Assembly (NCBI GenBank): GCA_937898635.1
Contig: CALEJW010000176.1
Coordinates: 1-21,166, forward strand
Source of the DNA: an uncultured Pseudomonadota bacterium
GTDB taxonomy: Bacteria > Pseudomonadota > Gammaproteobacteria > Burkholderiales > Usitatibacteraceae
Length of the DNA stretch: 21,166 bases
Direction of reading: 5' to 3'
Below the pieces are notes generated by a model. The model made no database searches. It had not been told where the DNA came from and was given only the letters and a program-made list of their open reading frames with translations. Positions 13,417 to 21,166 of the stretch are shown piece by piece. Each line of letters starts with the position of its first letter. Position 1 is the stretch's first letter. A program made the translations under genes and the position numbers.

Positions 13417-15744
13417 CTAGAAGATCTGGTTCTTCACTTCCTCCGGGGGCCGGACCGCGTCGCGGGTGGCTCCGCCCTCGCCGGGGCTTCCCGGAAGCGC
13501 CTCCTGGAAGAAATATTCGAGAGTCTTGCCGCGACCGTCCGGATCGCGCAAGCCCGTCTCCGGATCGATGGGGACGGAGACGATGCCCGACGGCGGCTCG
13601 ACCTCGACGTCGGGCGCCCCCTTCAGCGCCTTCGCCATGTAGGCCATCCACATCGGCAGGGCCGCATGGCTGCCGGTCTCGTTGGCCCCCATCGGCGCCG
13701 GCGTGTCGAAGCCGATCCAGGCCACCGCCACGAGCGTGGGGTGGAAACCGGCGAACCAGGCGTCGATGTGGTCGTTGGTGGTGCCCGTCTTGCCCGCGAG
13801 GTCCTGGCGGCCGAGGCTCATCGCCCGGACCGCCGTGCCGTAGCGCACGACGTCCTTCAGGAGGTTGGTCATGATGAAGGCGTTGCGCGGATCGAGGACC
13901 CGCTCGGCGTCGACGCCGGCCACCTCGGGCTTGGCCTCGTAGAGCGTCTCGCCGCGGTTGTCGACGATGCGGGAAATGAACCAGGGCTTCACGCGGAACC
14001 CGCCATTGGCGAACGTGGCGTAGGCGGACGCCATCTGCAGCGGCGTGGCCGATCCCGCCCCGAGCGCCATGGTGAGGAAGGCCGGATGGAGCTTGGGATC
14101 GAACCCGAAGCGCTGCAGGTAATCCTGGGCGTAGCCCGGGCCGATCGCCTGCAGCAGCCGGATGGACACCATGTTCTTCGACTTCGCGATGGCGGTCCGA
14201 AGGCGCATCGGCCCCTCGTACTTCCCGTCGTAGTTCTTCGGCTCCCAGAGCTGGCCGCCGGTCTTGGCCGCGTCGATGACGAAGGGCGCGTCGTTCAGGA
14301 CCGTGGCGGGCGTGAAGCCCTTCTCCAGAGCCGCGGAATAGATGAAGGGCTTGAAGCTCGATCCCGGCTGGCGCCAGGCCTGGGTCACGTGGTTGAACTT
14401 GCTCGCGTTGAAATCGAAGCCCCCGGCCAGGGCGCGGATCGACCCGTCGGCGGTGGCCATCGAAACCAGGGCCGCCTCGACCTTGGGCACCTGGGCGATG
14501 CTCCAGCCTCCCTTGTCCCCGGCCTGGAGGCGGACGATCGCGCCACGCCGGATGGCCCGGTCGGGATTGGACGGGTCCGCCAGCCCCCGCGAGGCGAGCT
14601 TCAGTCCTTCCCCGGTGATGCGCACGGGGTCCCCTCGCCGCATCGCCGCGACCACCTCCCGGGCCGAGGCCTTCACCACGACGGCGGCGACGAGGTCGCC
14701 GACCGGCTCGCGTTCCTGCAGGGCCTCCTCGATCGCCTCGTCGAGCTCCGGACCCGTCCCGGCGGGCAGGCTCACGTAGGCCTCGGGGCCGCGGTACCCA
14801 TGGCGCCGGTCGTAGTCGAGCACGCCCTGGCGGAGCCCTGCGTTCGCCGCCTCCTGGTCGAGCCGCCGGATGGTGGTCTCGACGCGGATCCCGCTCACGT
14901 AGGCCGATTCCCCGTACTGCTCGAAGACGGCCGCCCGCGCCATTTCCGCCACGTACTCCGCCCGGAGGGGGTAGGTTTCCCGCTGGTTCGGGTTGAGGCG
15001 AAGGGGCTCGGCGAGCGCCTTCCGGTAGGACTCCGCCGGAAGCCAGCCGACCTCGTTCATCCGTCGCAGGACGTAGTGCTGGCGCTGCTGCGCCCGCTTG
15101 GGGTTGGCGAAGGGGTTCTGGCGCGAGGGCGCCTGCGGCAGCCCGGCGAGCATCGCGGCTTCCGCCGGGGTGAGTTCCGCCAGGGACTTGCCGAAATAGA
15201 CGTTGGCGGCCGAGGCGAACCCATAGGCCCGGCTGCCGAGGAAGATCTGGTTCACGTACAGCTCGAGGATCTGGTCCTTCGTGAGGTTCGCCTCGATCTT
15301 GAAGGACAGGAGGACCTCGGAGAGCTTGCGGGCGATGGTCTTTTCCCGGGTCAGGAAGAAGGTCCGGGCGACCTGCATCGTGATGGTGCTCGCGCCTTCC
15401 CGCCGCCCCTGGAGGTTGGCGACGGCCGCCCGTGCCACGCCCAGATAGTCCACGCCGCCGTGCTGGTAGAACCGGTCGTCCTCGGCCGCCAGGATGGCCT
15501 GCTTCATCACCACGGGAACGTCCTGGATGCGCACCAGCGCCCGCTTTTCCTCCCCGAACTCGCCGAGGAGCTCGCCTTCCGCGCTGTAGACGCGAAGGGG
15601 CACCTTCGGCCGGTAGTCCGTCAGCGCCTCCAGGGAGGGAAGGTTCGGCCAGAGCAGGACGACCGTCAGCGCCCCGACCCCCGCGGCGACCAGCAGCAAG
15701 GACAAGGCGACGAGGAGAGGATAGAACCACCAACGGGAGGTCAT
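13417..15744 (-). CDS. mrcA: Penicillin-binding protein 1A, bifunctional peptidoglycan glycosyltransferase/transpeptidase
   Basis: The 775-residue class A PBP polymerises and cross-links peptidoglycan on the outer face of the inner membrane. A signal-anchor helix spans about residues 8-33. The glycosyltransferase domain has the catalytic EDDRFYQHGG (Glu88), GASTITMQVARTFFL (residues 117-131), KLSEVLLSFKIE (140-151) and ELYVNQIFLGSRAYG. An OB-like insert lies in the middle. The transpeptidase motifs are SSFK (Ser462), SKN (522-524) and KTGTT (652-656). ATG 15744 was chosen; an in-frame GTG at 15759 adds five residues, and neither has a clear ribosome site. It diverges from pilM, as ponA/mrcA does from pilMNOPQ in Pseudomonas. 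An uncharacterised gene follows 22 bases downstream. Confidence 0.96.
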   Translation of the reverse strand: MTSRWWFYPLLVALSLLLVAAGVGALTVVLLWPNLPSLEALTDYRPKVPLRVYSAEGELLGEFGEEKRALVRIQDVPVVMKQAILAAEDDRFYQHGGVDYLGVARAAVANLQGRREGASTITMQVARTFFLTREKTIARKLSEVLLSFKIEANLTKDQILELYVNQIFLGSRAYGFASAANVYFGKSLAELTPAEAAMLAGLPQAPSRQNPFANPKRAQQRQHYVLRRMNEVGWLPAESYRKALAEPLRLNPNQRETYPLRAEYVAEMARAAVFEQYGESAYVSGIRVETTIRRLDQEAANAGLRQGVLDYDRRHGYRGPEAYVSLPAGTGPELDEAIEEALQEREPVGDLVAAVVVKASAREVVAAMRRGDPVRITGEGLKLASRGLADPSNPDRAIRRGAIVRLQAGDKGGWSIAQVPKVEAALVSMATADGSIRALAGGFDFNASKFNHVTQAWRQPGSSFKPFIYSAALEKGFTPATVLNDAPFVIDAAKTGGQLWEPKNYDGKYEGPMRLRTAIAKSKNMVSIRLLQAIGPGYAQDYLQRFGFDPKLHPAFLTMALGAGSATPLQMASAYATFANGGFRVKPWFISRIVDNRGETLYEAKPEVAGVDAERVLDPRNAFIMTNLLKDVVRYGTAVRAMSLGRQDLAGKTGTTNDHIDAWFAGFHPTLVAVAWIGFDTPAPMGANETGSHAALPMWMAYMAKALKGAPDVEVEPPSGIVSVPIDPETGLRDPDGRGKTLEYFFQEALPGSPGEGGATRDAVRPPEEVKNQIF

Positions 15745-15809
15745 GGGCAGGCGGGCCACGCGGCAGGACGGGCAATCCGGTCCCCGCCGGGCGGGGAAAG
15801 ACGGGGGAC

Positions 15810-15815
15810 ATTATA
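15810..15815 (-). promoter_or_regulatory. Consensus -10 element (TATAAT) for mrcA
   Basis: A perfect TATAAT on the minus strand lies 65 bases upstream of the mrcA ATG. No recognisable -35 is found 16-18 bases upstream. The mRNA leader would contain a strong small hairpin at 15797-15781 (TCCCCGCC with GGCGGGGA). Confidence 0.5.
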
Positions 15816-15852
15816 GACGGGCAGGGGTTCCGGAGCCCTTCCGACAAAATGC

Positions 15853-15881
15853 TTTACACTCCTAGTACTTGTTGCTAGCAT
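15853..15881 (+). promoter_or_regulatory. Sigma-70 promoter for the pilMNOPQ operon
   Basis: TTTACA (15853-15858, five of six to the -35 consensus), a 17-base spacer and TAGCAT (15876-15881, four of six to the -10) lie upstream of pilM. The predicted start is near 15888, giving a leader of about 33 bases. This is the most complete housekeeping promoter in the window and lies in an AT-rich patch between the divergent mrcA and pilM genes. Confidence 0.6.
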
Positions 15882-15920
15882 CTAAAGTAGATTCTTCGCA
15901 GTGGGTGCTAAGCCTCCACT

Positions 15921-17018
15921 ATGCTTAAAGAAAAACTAGCGGATCAATTCGACTTCCTGAAGGCCAAGACGCCGCCGCTCATCGGCTGCGACATCAGCTC
16001 GTCTTCGGTGAAGATGGTGGAGATCGCGGAGGCGGGCAGGAACGTCTACCGCGTGGAGCGCTATGCGATCGAGCCGCTCCCCAAGGACACGGTGGTGGAC
16101 GGCAACATCGCCAACATCGAGGCCGCGGGAGAGGCGATCAAGCGCGCCCACAAGAACCTCGGCACGCGCATCAAGGCCATCGCCATGGCGCTCCCGGCTG
16201 CCGCCGTCATCACCAAGAAGGTGATCCTCCCCGGCAACCAGCGCGAGGAGGACATGGAAGTCCAGGTCCAGAGCGAGGCGAACCAGTACATCCCGTTCTC
16301 CCTGGACGAGGTCAACCTCGACTTCCAGGTGCTCGGGCCGGCCCCCTCGGGTGACGAGGAGGTGGAAGTGCTCATCGCCGCCTCCCGCAAGGAGAAGATC
16401 GAGGACCGGGTGGCCGCCGCCGAAGCCGCCGGGCTCAAGACGATCGTCATGGACGTGGAGTCCTACGCCGCGCAGAGCGCCTTCGAGCTGATCTGCGAGG
16501 GTTCCTCCGGGGTGAGCGAAAGCGACGTGACCGTGATCGTGGACATCGGGGCGACCGTCACCCGGGTCTCGGTCCTGCACAACGGGCAGACCGTCTACAC
16601 GCGCGAGCAGCAGATCGGCGGCAACCAGCTCACCCAGGACATCGCCCGCGCCTTCGACATGCCGCCCGAGGAAGCCGAGGCGGCCAAGCGCGTGGGCAGC
16701 CTGCCGGAGAACTTCGGCCCGGACGTCCTCGCGCCCTTCAACGAGAAGATCGTCCTCGAGATCCAGCGGGCGCTGCAGTTCTTCTTCACCTCGACCCAGT
16801 TCAACAAGGTCGACCACATCCTCCTCACCGGCGGCTGCGCGATGCTCGACGGCCTCGAGGAAATGGTCGCCCAGCGCACCCAGGTGCACACGCTGGTCGC
16901 CAACCCGTTCGCGAACATGGCGCTTTCCTCCAAGATCAAGCCCCGCCAGCTCACCATGGACGCCCCGTCGCTCATGGTCGCCTGCGGGCTCGCGATGAGG
17001 AGGTTCGACCCGTCATGA
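15921..17018 (+). CDS. pilM: PilM, actin-like ATPase of the type IV pilus alignment complex
   Basis: The 365-residue cytoplasmic protein has the actin/FtsA fold and docks on the PilN N-terminus. Nucleotide-binding segments are LIGCDISSSSVKMVEI (phosphate 1, residues 20-35), VIVDIGATVTRVSV (phosphate 2, 205-218) and ILLTGGCAMLDGL (adenosine, 300-312). The ATG at 15921 has only a weak ribosome site (GGGTG about 15 bases upstream). The TGA overlaps the pilN ATG by four bases (ATGA), indicating coupled translation. It is first in pilMNOPQ and lies downstream of a sigma-70-type promoter. Length and motifs are typical. Confidence 0.97.
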   Translation: MLKEKLADQFDFLKAKTPPLIGCDISSSSVKMVEIAEAGRNVYRVERYAIEPLPKDTVVDGNIANIEAAGEAIKRAHKNLGTRIKAIAMALPAAAVITKKVILPGNQREEDMEVQVQSEANQYIPFSLDEVNLDFQVLGPAPSGDEEVEVLIAASRKEKIEDRVAAAEAAGLKTIVMDVESYAAQSAFELICEGSSGVSESDVTVIVDIGATVTRVSVLHNGQTVYTREQQIGGNQLTQDIARAFDMPPEEAEAAKRVGSLPENFGPDVLAPFNEKIVLEIQRALQFFFTSTQFNKVDHILLTGGCAMLDGLEEMVAQRTQVHTLVANPFANMALSSKIKPRQLTMDAPSLMVACGLAMRRFDPS

Positions 17019-17629
17019 TCCGCATCAACCTGCTCCCCCACCGGGAGGAGAAGCGAAAGCGCCGCCAGCAGCAATTCGCGAGCATCGCCGTCTTCACCGT
17101 CCTCCTGGGCCTCGTCGTCGCGGGCGCCGTCTGGTTCTTCCTCGACCAGCAGGTGGAGCAGCAGCGCGCGAACGTCGCCTACATGAAGTCCGAGATCGGC
17201 AAGCTCGACACGCAGATCGAGGAGATCCGCAAGATTCGCGAGGAAACCGCGTCCCTCCTCGCCAAGAAGCAGGTCGTTGAAGGACTCCAGAGCAATCGCT
17301 CGGAACCCGTCCAGCTCCTCGACCAGCTCCTGCGCCAGCTTCCCGAGGGCATCTACCTCAAGCAGATCAAGCAGGCGGGGATCAAGGTCAACGTCGTCGG
17401 CTACGCGCAGTCGAACGCGCGGGTCTCGACGCTCATGCGCAACCTCGGCGCCTCCCCGTACCTCGAGAACCCCGAGCTGGTCGAGATCAAGGCCGTCCTG
17501 CTGGACAACAACCCGAACAAGCGGGTCAACGAGTTCAGCATGAACATCTCGGTCAAGCGGGCCAAGGCGGAGGAAGGCAAGGGCGGGGCCCGCAAGACCG
17601 CCGGTGCCGCCGCGGGGGCCAAGAAATGA
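17015..17629 (+). CDS. pilN: PilN, inner-membrane alignment protein of the type IV pilus
   Basis: The 204-residue bitopic membrane protein starts with the conserved PilM-binding peptide MIRINLLPHRE. A basic stretch (residues 10-19) is followed by one transmembrane helix (about 22-43), a coiled coil (about 45-95) and a small ferredoxin-like periplasmic domain that pairs with PilO. The C-terminal 20 residues are a low-complexity Lys/Gly/Ala tail. It overlaps pilM and pilO by four bases each (ATGA junctions), so the three proteins are likely made in equal amounts. Confidence 0.96.
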   Translation: MIRINLLPHREEKRKRRQQQFASIAVFTVLLGLVVAGAVWFFLDQQVEQQRANVAYMKSEIGKLDTQIEEIRKIREETASLLAKKQVVEGLQSNRSEPVQLLDQLLRQLPEGIYLKQIKQAGIKVNVVGYAQSNARVSTLMRNLGASPYLENPELVEIKAVLLDNNPNKRVNEFSMNISVKRAKAEEGKGGARKTAGAAAGAKK

Positions 17630-18267
17630 ACCTGCTCGACGAACTCAGAACGCTGGATCCGAAGCAGCCGGGCAACTGGCCGTGGCCGATCAAGATCGGC
17701 GCGTTCCTGCTCATCTTCGTGGCCATCCAGGTCGCCGCCTTCTTCCTGCTCTGGCAGGGGCAGAACGAGGCGATCGAGGCGGGCCGCGTCGAGGTGGACA
17801 AGCAGAAGCAGGCCTTTCTCGAGAAGAAGAAGCTCGCGGTCAACCTCGAGTCCTACAAGCAGCAGCGCGCCGAGATCGAGCAGTCCTTCGGGGCGCTCCT
17901 CAAGCAGCTTCCGAACAAGAGCGAGATGGACGCGCTCCTCATCGACATCAACCAGGCCGGTCTCGGACGCGGCCTCGCCTTCGAGCTCTTCAAGCCGAGC
18001 CAGAACGAGAACTTCACGGAGTTCTACGCCGAGCTGCCGGTGAACCTCAAGGTGAAGGGCAACTACCACGACCTCGGCGCGTTCGCGAGCGACGTCGCCA
18101 AGATGCCGCGGATCGTCCTGCTCACGGACGTGAAGATCGATCCGCCCGGCAAGGAGGGCACGCTCGCCATGGAAGCCGTGGCGAAGACCTACCGCTACCT
18201 CGACGAGGAAGAGATCGCCAAGCAGAAGAAGAGCGCCCGTGACAAGGCCAAGGGGGCGAGGAAATGA
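17626..18267 (+). CDS. pilO: PilO, inner-membrane alignment protein of the type IV pilus
   Basis: The 213-residue protein has a short cytoplasmic segment, one transmembrane helix (about residues 23-43), a coiled coil (about 48-95) and a periplasmic ferredoxin-like domain containing NYHDLGAFASDVAKMPRIV. It forms a heterodimer with PilN and contacts the lipoprotein PilP. The C-terminus is a Lys-rich tail (residues about 198-213). ATGA overlaps join it to pilN and pilP. Topology, size and operon position match the family; primary sequence alone is weakly conserved in PilO. Confidence 0.95.
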   Translation: MNLLDELRTLDPKQPGNWPWPIKIGAFLLIFVAIQVAAFFLLWQGQNEAIEAGRVEVDKQKQAFLEKKKLAVNLESYKQQRAEIEQSFGALLKQLPNKSEMDALLIDINQAGLGRGLAFELFKPSQNENFTEFYAELPVNLKVKGNYHDLGAFASDVAKMPRIVLLTDVKIDPPGKEGTLAMEAVAKTYRYLDEEEIAKQKKSARDKAKGARK

Positions 18268-18788
18268 CGCGCTGGCTGATCGTGCCCGCCGCGGCACTGG
18301 CACTGGTCTCGTGCAGCTCCGAGATCGACGAATTGCGCCAATTCGTGAAGGAATCCGAGAAGAGCCTGCCGCGCAAGATCGACCCCTTGCCTGCGGTGAA
18401 GCCCTTCGAGCCCTTCACCTACGAGGGATTCGACCTGCCGGACCCGTTCAAGCCCCGCAAGATCACTTCGAAGGAAGGTGGCGGCGGCGGCATCGCGCCG
18501 GACCTGAACCGGCGCAAGGAACCGCTCGAGGCCTACCCGCTCGAGCAGCTGAAGATGGTCGGCACCCTGCAGCAGGGCCAGGAGATGTTCGCGATCGTGC
18601 GGGCCGAAAAGACTCTGTATCGCGTGAAGAAGGGCAATTACATGGGGCAGAACTTCGGCCTCATCACCGACGTCACGGATGCGGATATCAAGCTCAAGGA
18701 AATCGTCCAGGACAGCGCCGGCGACTGGGCAGAACGGCAAAGCGTGCTGCCGCTTCTCGAAGAAACCGGCAAAGGGGATAGAAAGTGA
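18264..18788 (+). CDS. pilP: PilP, pilus-assembly lipoprotein linking PilNO to the secretin
   Basis: The 174-residue lipoprotein has a signal peptide ending in the lipobox LVSC with Cys17 as the lipidated residue. A disordered Pro/Lys linker (about residues 35-90, containing YEGFDLPDPFKPRK) leads to the C-terminal beta domain. That domain starts YPLEQLKMVGTL and includes FAIVRAEKTLYRVKKGNYMG; it is known to bind the periplasmic N domains of PilQ. The N-terminal segment contacts PilNO in the family. The stop overlaps the pilQ GTG start by four bases (GTGA). Confidence 0.95.
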   Translation: MTRWLIVPAAALALVSCSSEIDELRQFVKESEKSLPRKIDPLPAVKPFEPFTYEGFDLPDPFKPRKITSKEGGGGGIAPDLNRRKEPLEAYPLEQLKMVGTLQQGQEMFAIVRAEKTLYRVKKGNYMGQNFGLITDVTDADIKLKEIVQDSAGDWAERQSVLPLLEETGKGDRK

Positions 18789-20992
18789 CCTCCAACTTCT
18801 TCCGCATCCGAACTTCCGGCGCGCTTCCGGCCGCCCTCATGGCGATCGCTCTCGCGCTCGCCGCGCCGCTCGCCTGGGCGCAGGGCGCGGCCAAGAATGT
18901 GGTCGAGTCGATCAGCTTCTCCTCGATCCAGGGCGGAAAGATCCTGGTCAAGGTCGGCATGAAGGAGCCGCTCGCGGCCCTTCCGCAGAGCTTCGCGGTC
19001 ACCAATCCCGCCCGAATCGCGATCGACCTCCCGGACACGACCAGCGGCCTCGCAAAGACCCAGGTCGAGGCGGGCGAAGGCGACCTGAAGAGCGTCTCCG
19101 TGGTCCAGACGGCCAACCGCACCCGGCTCGTGATGAACCTCGCGCGCAGCCTCACCTATACCGCCGCGCTCGACGGCAAGCTCCTCGTCGTGACGATCGA
19201 CGGCTCCCAGGTGCCGGTCTCGTCGTCGGCCTCGGCCGCGTCCGCCGTGACGGGCACCGCCGCCACCGTGTTCGCGGAGGCGGTTCCGGGCGCGGTCCGG
19301 CAGAACATCCGCGACGTCGACTTCCGCCGCGGCAACGCCGGCGAGGGTCGCGTCATCGTGGACCTCTCCTCGGCCAACACCGGCATCGACATCCGCCAGC
19401 AGGGCCGCTCGATCCTCATCGACTTCATCAACAGCTCCGTGCCGAAGAACCTCGTGCGCCGCCTCGACGTGGGCGACTTCGGCACCCCGGTCCGCTACGT
19501 CGACACCTTCGAGCAGGGCGGCAACGCCCGCATGGTGATCGAGCCTCGCGGGATCTGGGAGTATTCCGCCTACCAGACGGACACCCAGTTCATCCTCGAG
19601 GTGAAGCCCGTCAAGGAGGACCCGAACAAGCTGGTGCAGAGCTCGACGCCGGGCTACGCCGGCGAGAAGCTCTCGCTCAACTTCCAGAACGTCGAGGTCC
19701 GCGCGGTCCTTCAGGTCATCGCCGACTTCACCGGGCTCAACATCATCACCAGCGACACCGTCGGCGGCAACCTCACGCTGCGGCTGAAGGACGTGCCCTG
19801 GGACCAGGCGCTCGACATCATCCTGCAGTCGAAGGGCCTCTCGAAGCGCAAGAACGGGAACGTGGTGCTGATCGCGCCGACGGACGAGCTCGCGGCCAAG
19901 GAGAAGCTCGCGCTGGAGGCCAATGCCCAGATTTCCGACCTGGAGCCGGTGCGCACCGAGTCCTTCGCGCTCTCCTACGCCAAGGCGGAGGACCTGAAGA
20001 AGCTCCTGTCCGACAAGGACCAGAAGATCCTCTCGAAGCGCGGCAGCGCCTCGGTGGACGAGCGCACCAACACGCTCTTCGTCCAGGACTCCGGCGCGCG
20101 CCTCGAGGAGGCCCGCCGGCTCATCCAGCAGCTCGACGTTCCCGTCCGACAGGTGATGATCGAGGCGCGCATCGTGATCGCCGACGACAAGTGGGGCCGG
20201 CAGCTGGGCGCGCGCTTCGGCACCCAGTCGGCCTTCGGCTCCGGTAACCGCAACTACGGCGTCTCCGGGAACCTCGTGGACACCGTGCAGCCGCTCTCGA
20301 ACAACCCGCTGTCGCGCGGCTCGGCGAACCTCACGAACCCGGGCTACACGCAGACTTTCGACCGCGGGCCGCAGGGCAACATTCCGGCCGCCGCCCAGCC
20401 GGAGCAGCTCAACGTGAACCTCCCCGTGGTGGGCGCGGCCGGCTCGCTCGCGCTGTCCATCCTCAACCTGGGCAGCGGCAACCTCGTGAACATCGAGCTC
20501 TCCGCCCTGGAAGCCGACAACCGCGGCAAGGTCGTGTCCAGCCCGCGCGTGATCACCGCCGACAAGAAGAAGGCGGTCATCTCCCAGGGCACCGAGATCC
20601 CGTACCAGACGGCGGCGGCGAGCGGGGCGACCACGATCGCGTTCAAGCCCGCGGTGCTGGAGCTCGCGGTGACCCCGAGAATCACGCCGGACGACCGCAT
20701 CATCATGGACCTGGAGGTCCGCAAGGACTCCGTGGGCCAGATCTTCGCCAACATCCCGTCGATCGACACGAAGAAGGTCACCACGCAGGTTCTCTGCGAC
20801 AACGGGGACACGATCGTGCTCGGCGGCATCTTCGAGCAGACGACGCGGACCACGATCGAGAAGGTGCCGCTCCTGGGCGACGTGCCGTTCGTCGGCAACC
20901 TCTTCAAGCGCACCGTGAAGCAGGACGACAAGACCGAGCTCCTGATCTTCGTCACCCCGAAGATCGTCAAGGAGTCGCTCACCGTCCGCTAG
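18785..20992 (+). CDS. pilQ: PilQ, type IV pilus outer-membrane secretin
   Basis: The 735-residue protein forms the outer-membrane pore for the pilus. The signal peptide is about residues 1-32 (cleavage near AWA-QG). Two AMIN peptidoglycan-binding domains lie at about 38-140 and 172-276. A secretin/TonB N-terminal (STN/N0) domain is at about 295-365 and a secretin N domain at about 393-460. The secretin core is about 545-728, with VVSSPRVITADKKKA, GTEIPYQT and the closing VPLLGDVPFVGNLFK. Residues 480-545 are a Gly/Asn/Pro-rich insert of the pore. The GTG start at 18785 overlaps the pilP stop. An intrinsic terminator follows 16 bases after the stop, closing the operon. Confidence 0.97.
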   Translation: MTSNFFRIRTSGALPAALMAIALALAAPLAWAQGAAKNVVESISFSSIQGGKILVKVGMKEPLAALPQSFAVTNPARIAIDLPDTTSGLAKTQVEAGEGDLKSVSVVQTANRTRLVMNLARSLTYTAALDGKLLVVTIDGSQVPVSSSASAASAVTGTAATVFAEAVPGAVRQNIRDVDFRRGNAGEGRVIVDLSSANTGIDIRQQGRSILIDFINSSVPKNLVRRLDVGDFGTPVRYVDTFEQGGNARMVIEPRGIWEYSAYQTDTQFILEVKPVKEDPNKLVQSSTPGYAGEKLSLNFQNVEVRAVLQVIADFTGLNIITSDTVGGNLTLRLKDVPWDQALDIILQSKGLSKRKNGNVVLIAPTDELAAKEKLALEANAQISDLEPVRTESFALSYAKAEDLKKLLSDKDQKILSKRGSASVDERTNTLFVQDSGARLEEARRLIQQLDVPVRQVMIEARIVIADDKWGRQLGARFGTQSAFGSGNRNYGVSGNLVDTVQPLSNNPLSRGSANLTNPGYTQTFDRGPQGNIPAAAQPEQLNVNLPVVGAAGSLALSILNLGSGNLVNIELSALEADNRGKVVSSPRVITADKKKAVISQGTEIPYQTAAASGATTIAFKPAVLELAVTPRITPDDRIIMDLEVRKDSVGQIFANIPSIDTKKVTTQVLCDNGDTIVLGGIFEQTTRTTIEKVPLLGDVPFVGNLFKRTVKQDDKTELLIFVTPKIVKESLTVR

Positions 20993-21008
20993 CGCCGCCG
21001 GCCATTGC

Positions 21009-21041
21009 GCGAAGAGCCCCGGCCCCGCCGGGGCTTTTCGC
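21009..21041 (+). terminator. Intrinsic terminator after pilQ
   Basis: An 8-base-pair GC stem (GCCCCGGC with GCCGGGGC, loop CCC) is followed by TTTTCGC. Pairing can extend outward (GCGAAGAG with CTTTTCGC, one G-U pair) to about 15 pairs. It lies 16 bases beyond the pilQ stop and should separate pilMNOPQ from aroK. The stem arms are identical to those of the small-RNA terminator at 11631-11660. Confidence 0.85.
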
Positions 21042-21073
21042 TTCTGCGCTATCCTCTGCGGCAGGACGATCGA

Positions 21074-21166
21074 ATGGAACCGGGAACCGTCTTTCTCGTC
21101 GGGATGATGGGCGCGGGCAAGAGCACCGTCGGCAAGGCGCTCGCGCGCCGCCTCGGCCGCGAGTTC
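21074..21166 (+). CDS. aroK: Shikimate kinase, N-terminal part, truncated by the window edge
   Basis: Only 31 codons are visible. They contain the P-loop GMMGAGKSTVGKAL (residues 10-23) after VFLV, which is the usual start of shikimate kinase, the enzyme that phosphorylates shikimate in aromatic amino acid synthesis. The ATG at 21074 has AGGA about 7 bases upstream, and TATCCT at 21050-21055 is a possible weak -10. The pilQ-aroK order is standard in gamma- and betaproteobacteria and supports the call. No catalytic residues beyond the P-loop can be checked here. Confidence 0.9.
   Translation, partial: MEPGTVFLVGMMGAGKSTVGKALARRLGREF

Noticed and set aside
15745..15759. Upstream GTG start for PBP1A
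   Set aside because: It adds only five residues and has no better ribosome site than ATG 15744; kept only as an alternative.
1..21166. Mobile elements, CRISPR arrays, tRNA genes or phage genes
   Set aside because: I saw no direct repeats with spacers, transposase or integrase motifs, or tRNA-like cloverleaf sequences; the window looks like conserved core chromosome.

Overview
The window is GC-rich chromosomal DNA. The gene set and order point to a betaproteobacterium whose lineage I cannot place more closely. In order it holds pilL-pilJ-pilI-pilH-pilG and a rubredoxin gene on the minus strand, then thiD-thiE-hemL on the plus strand. A cytochrome c4 gene diverges from engB, followed by hemB, and a PBP1A gene (mrcA) diverges from pilMNOPQ-aroK. 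I found no tRNA, rRNA, insertion sequence, prophage gene or CRISPR array, and no stretch longer than about 215 bases without a gene.

Region by region: positions 1-6974 (minus strand) carry the Pil-Chp chemosensory pathway that controls type IV pili: two response regulators (PilG, PilH), a CheW-like adaptor (PilI), a methyl-accepting receptor (PilJ) and the N-terminal 1,110 residues of the giant CheA-like kinase PilL, cut by the window edge. A small rubredoxin gene (7188-7385) lies upstream on the same strand. Divergent from it, thiD, thiE and hemL overlap one another and make thiamine and tetrapyrrole precursors. A diheme cytochrome c4 gene (10305-10925) diverges from the GTPase gene engB (11031-11672). 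hemB follows and is convergent with an uncharacterised gene (12789-13394) that sits just downstream of mrcA. The pilMNOPQ operon (15921-20992), each gene overlapping the next by 4 bases, builds the inner-membrane alignment complex and outer-membrane secretin of the pilus. It ends in a clear intrinsic terminator, after which aroK begins and runs off the window.

The two pilus loci are complementary: pilMNOPQ encodes machine parts and pilGHIJL encodes the signalling that steers them. hemL and hemB encode two early steps of heme synthesis, and heme is needed by the cytochrome c4 encoded between them.

The most unusual feature is not a protein. In the 112-base gap between engB and hemB, the minus strand has a sequence matching the sigma-E consensus (GGAACTT, 16-base spacer, TCTGA). 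It is followed by about 100 bases that fold into four perfect hairpins, the last being a GC-rich terminator stem followed by TTTTT. This is best read as an unannotated sigma-E-dependent small RNA with C-rich (UCUCCUCCC, UCCC) loops. It is antisense to the 3' end of engB, and its promoter overlaps the likely hemB promoter. This is a prediction from sequence only.
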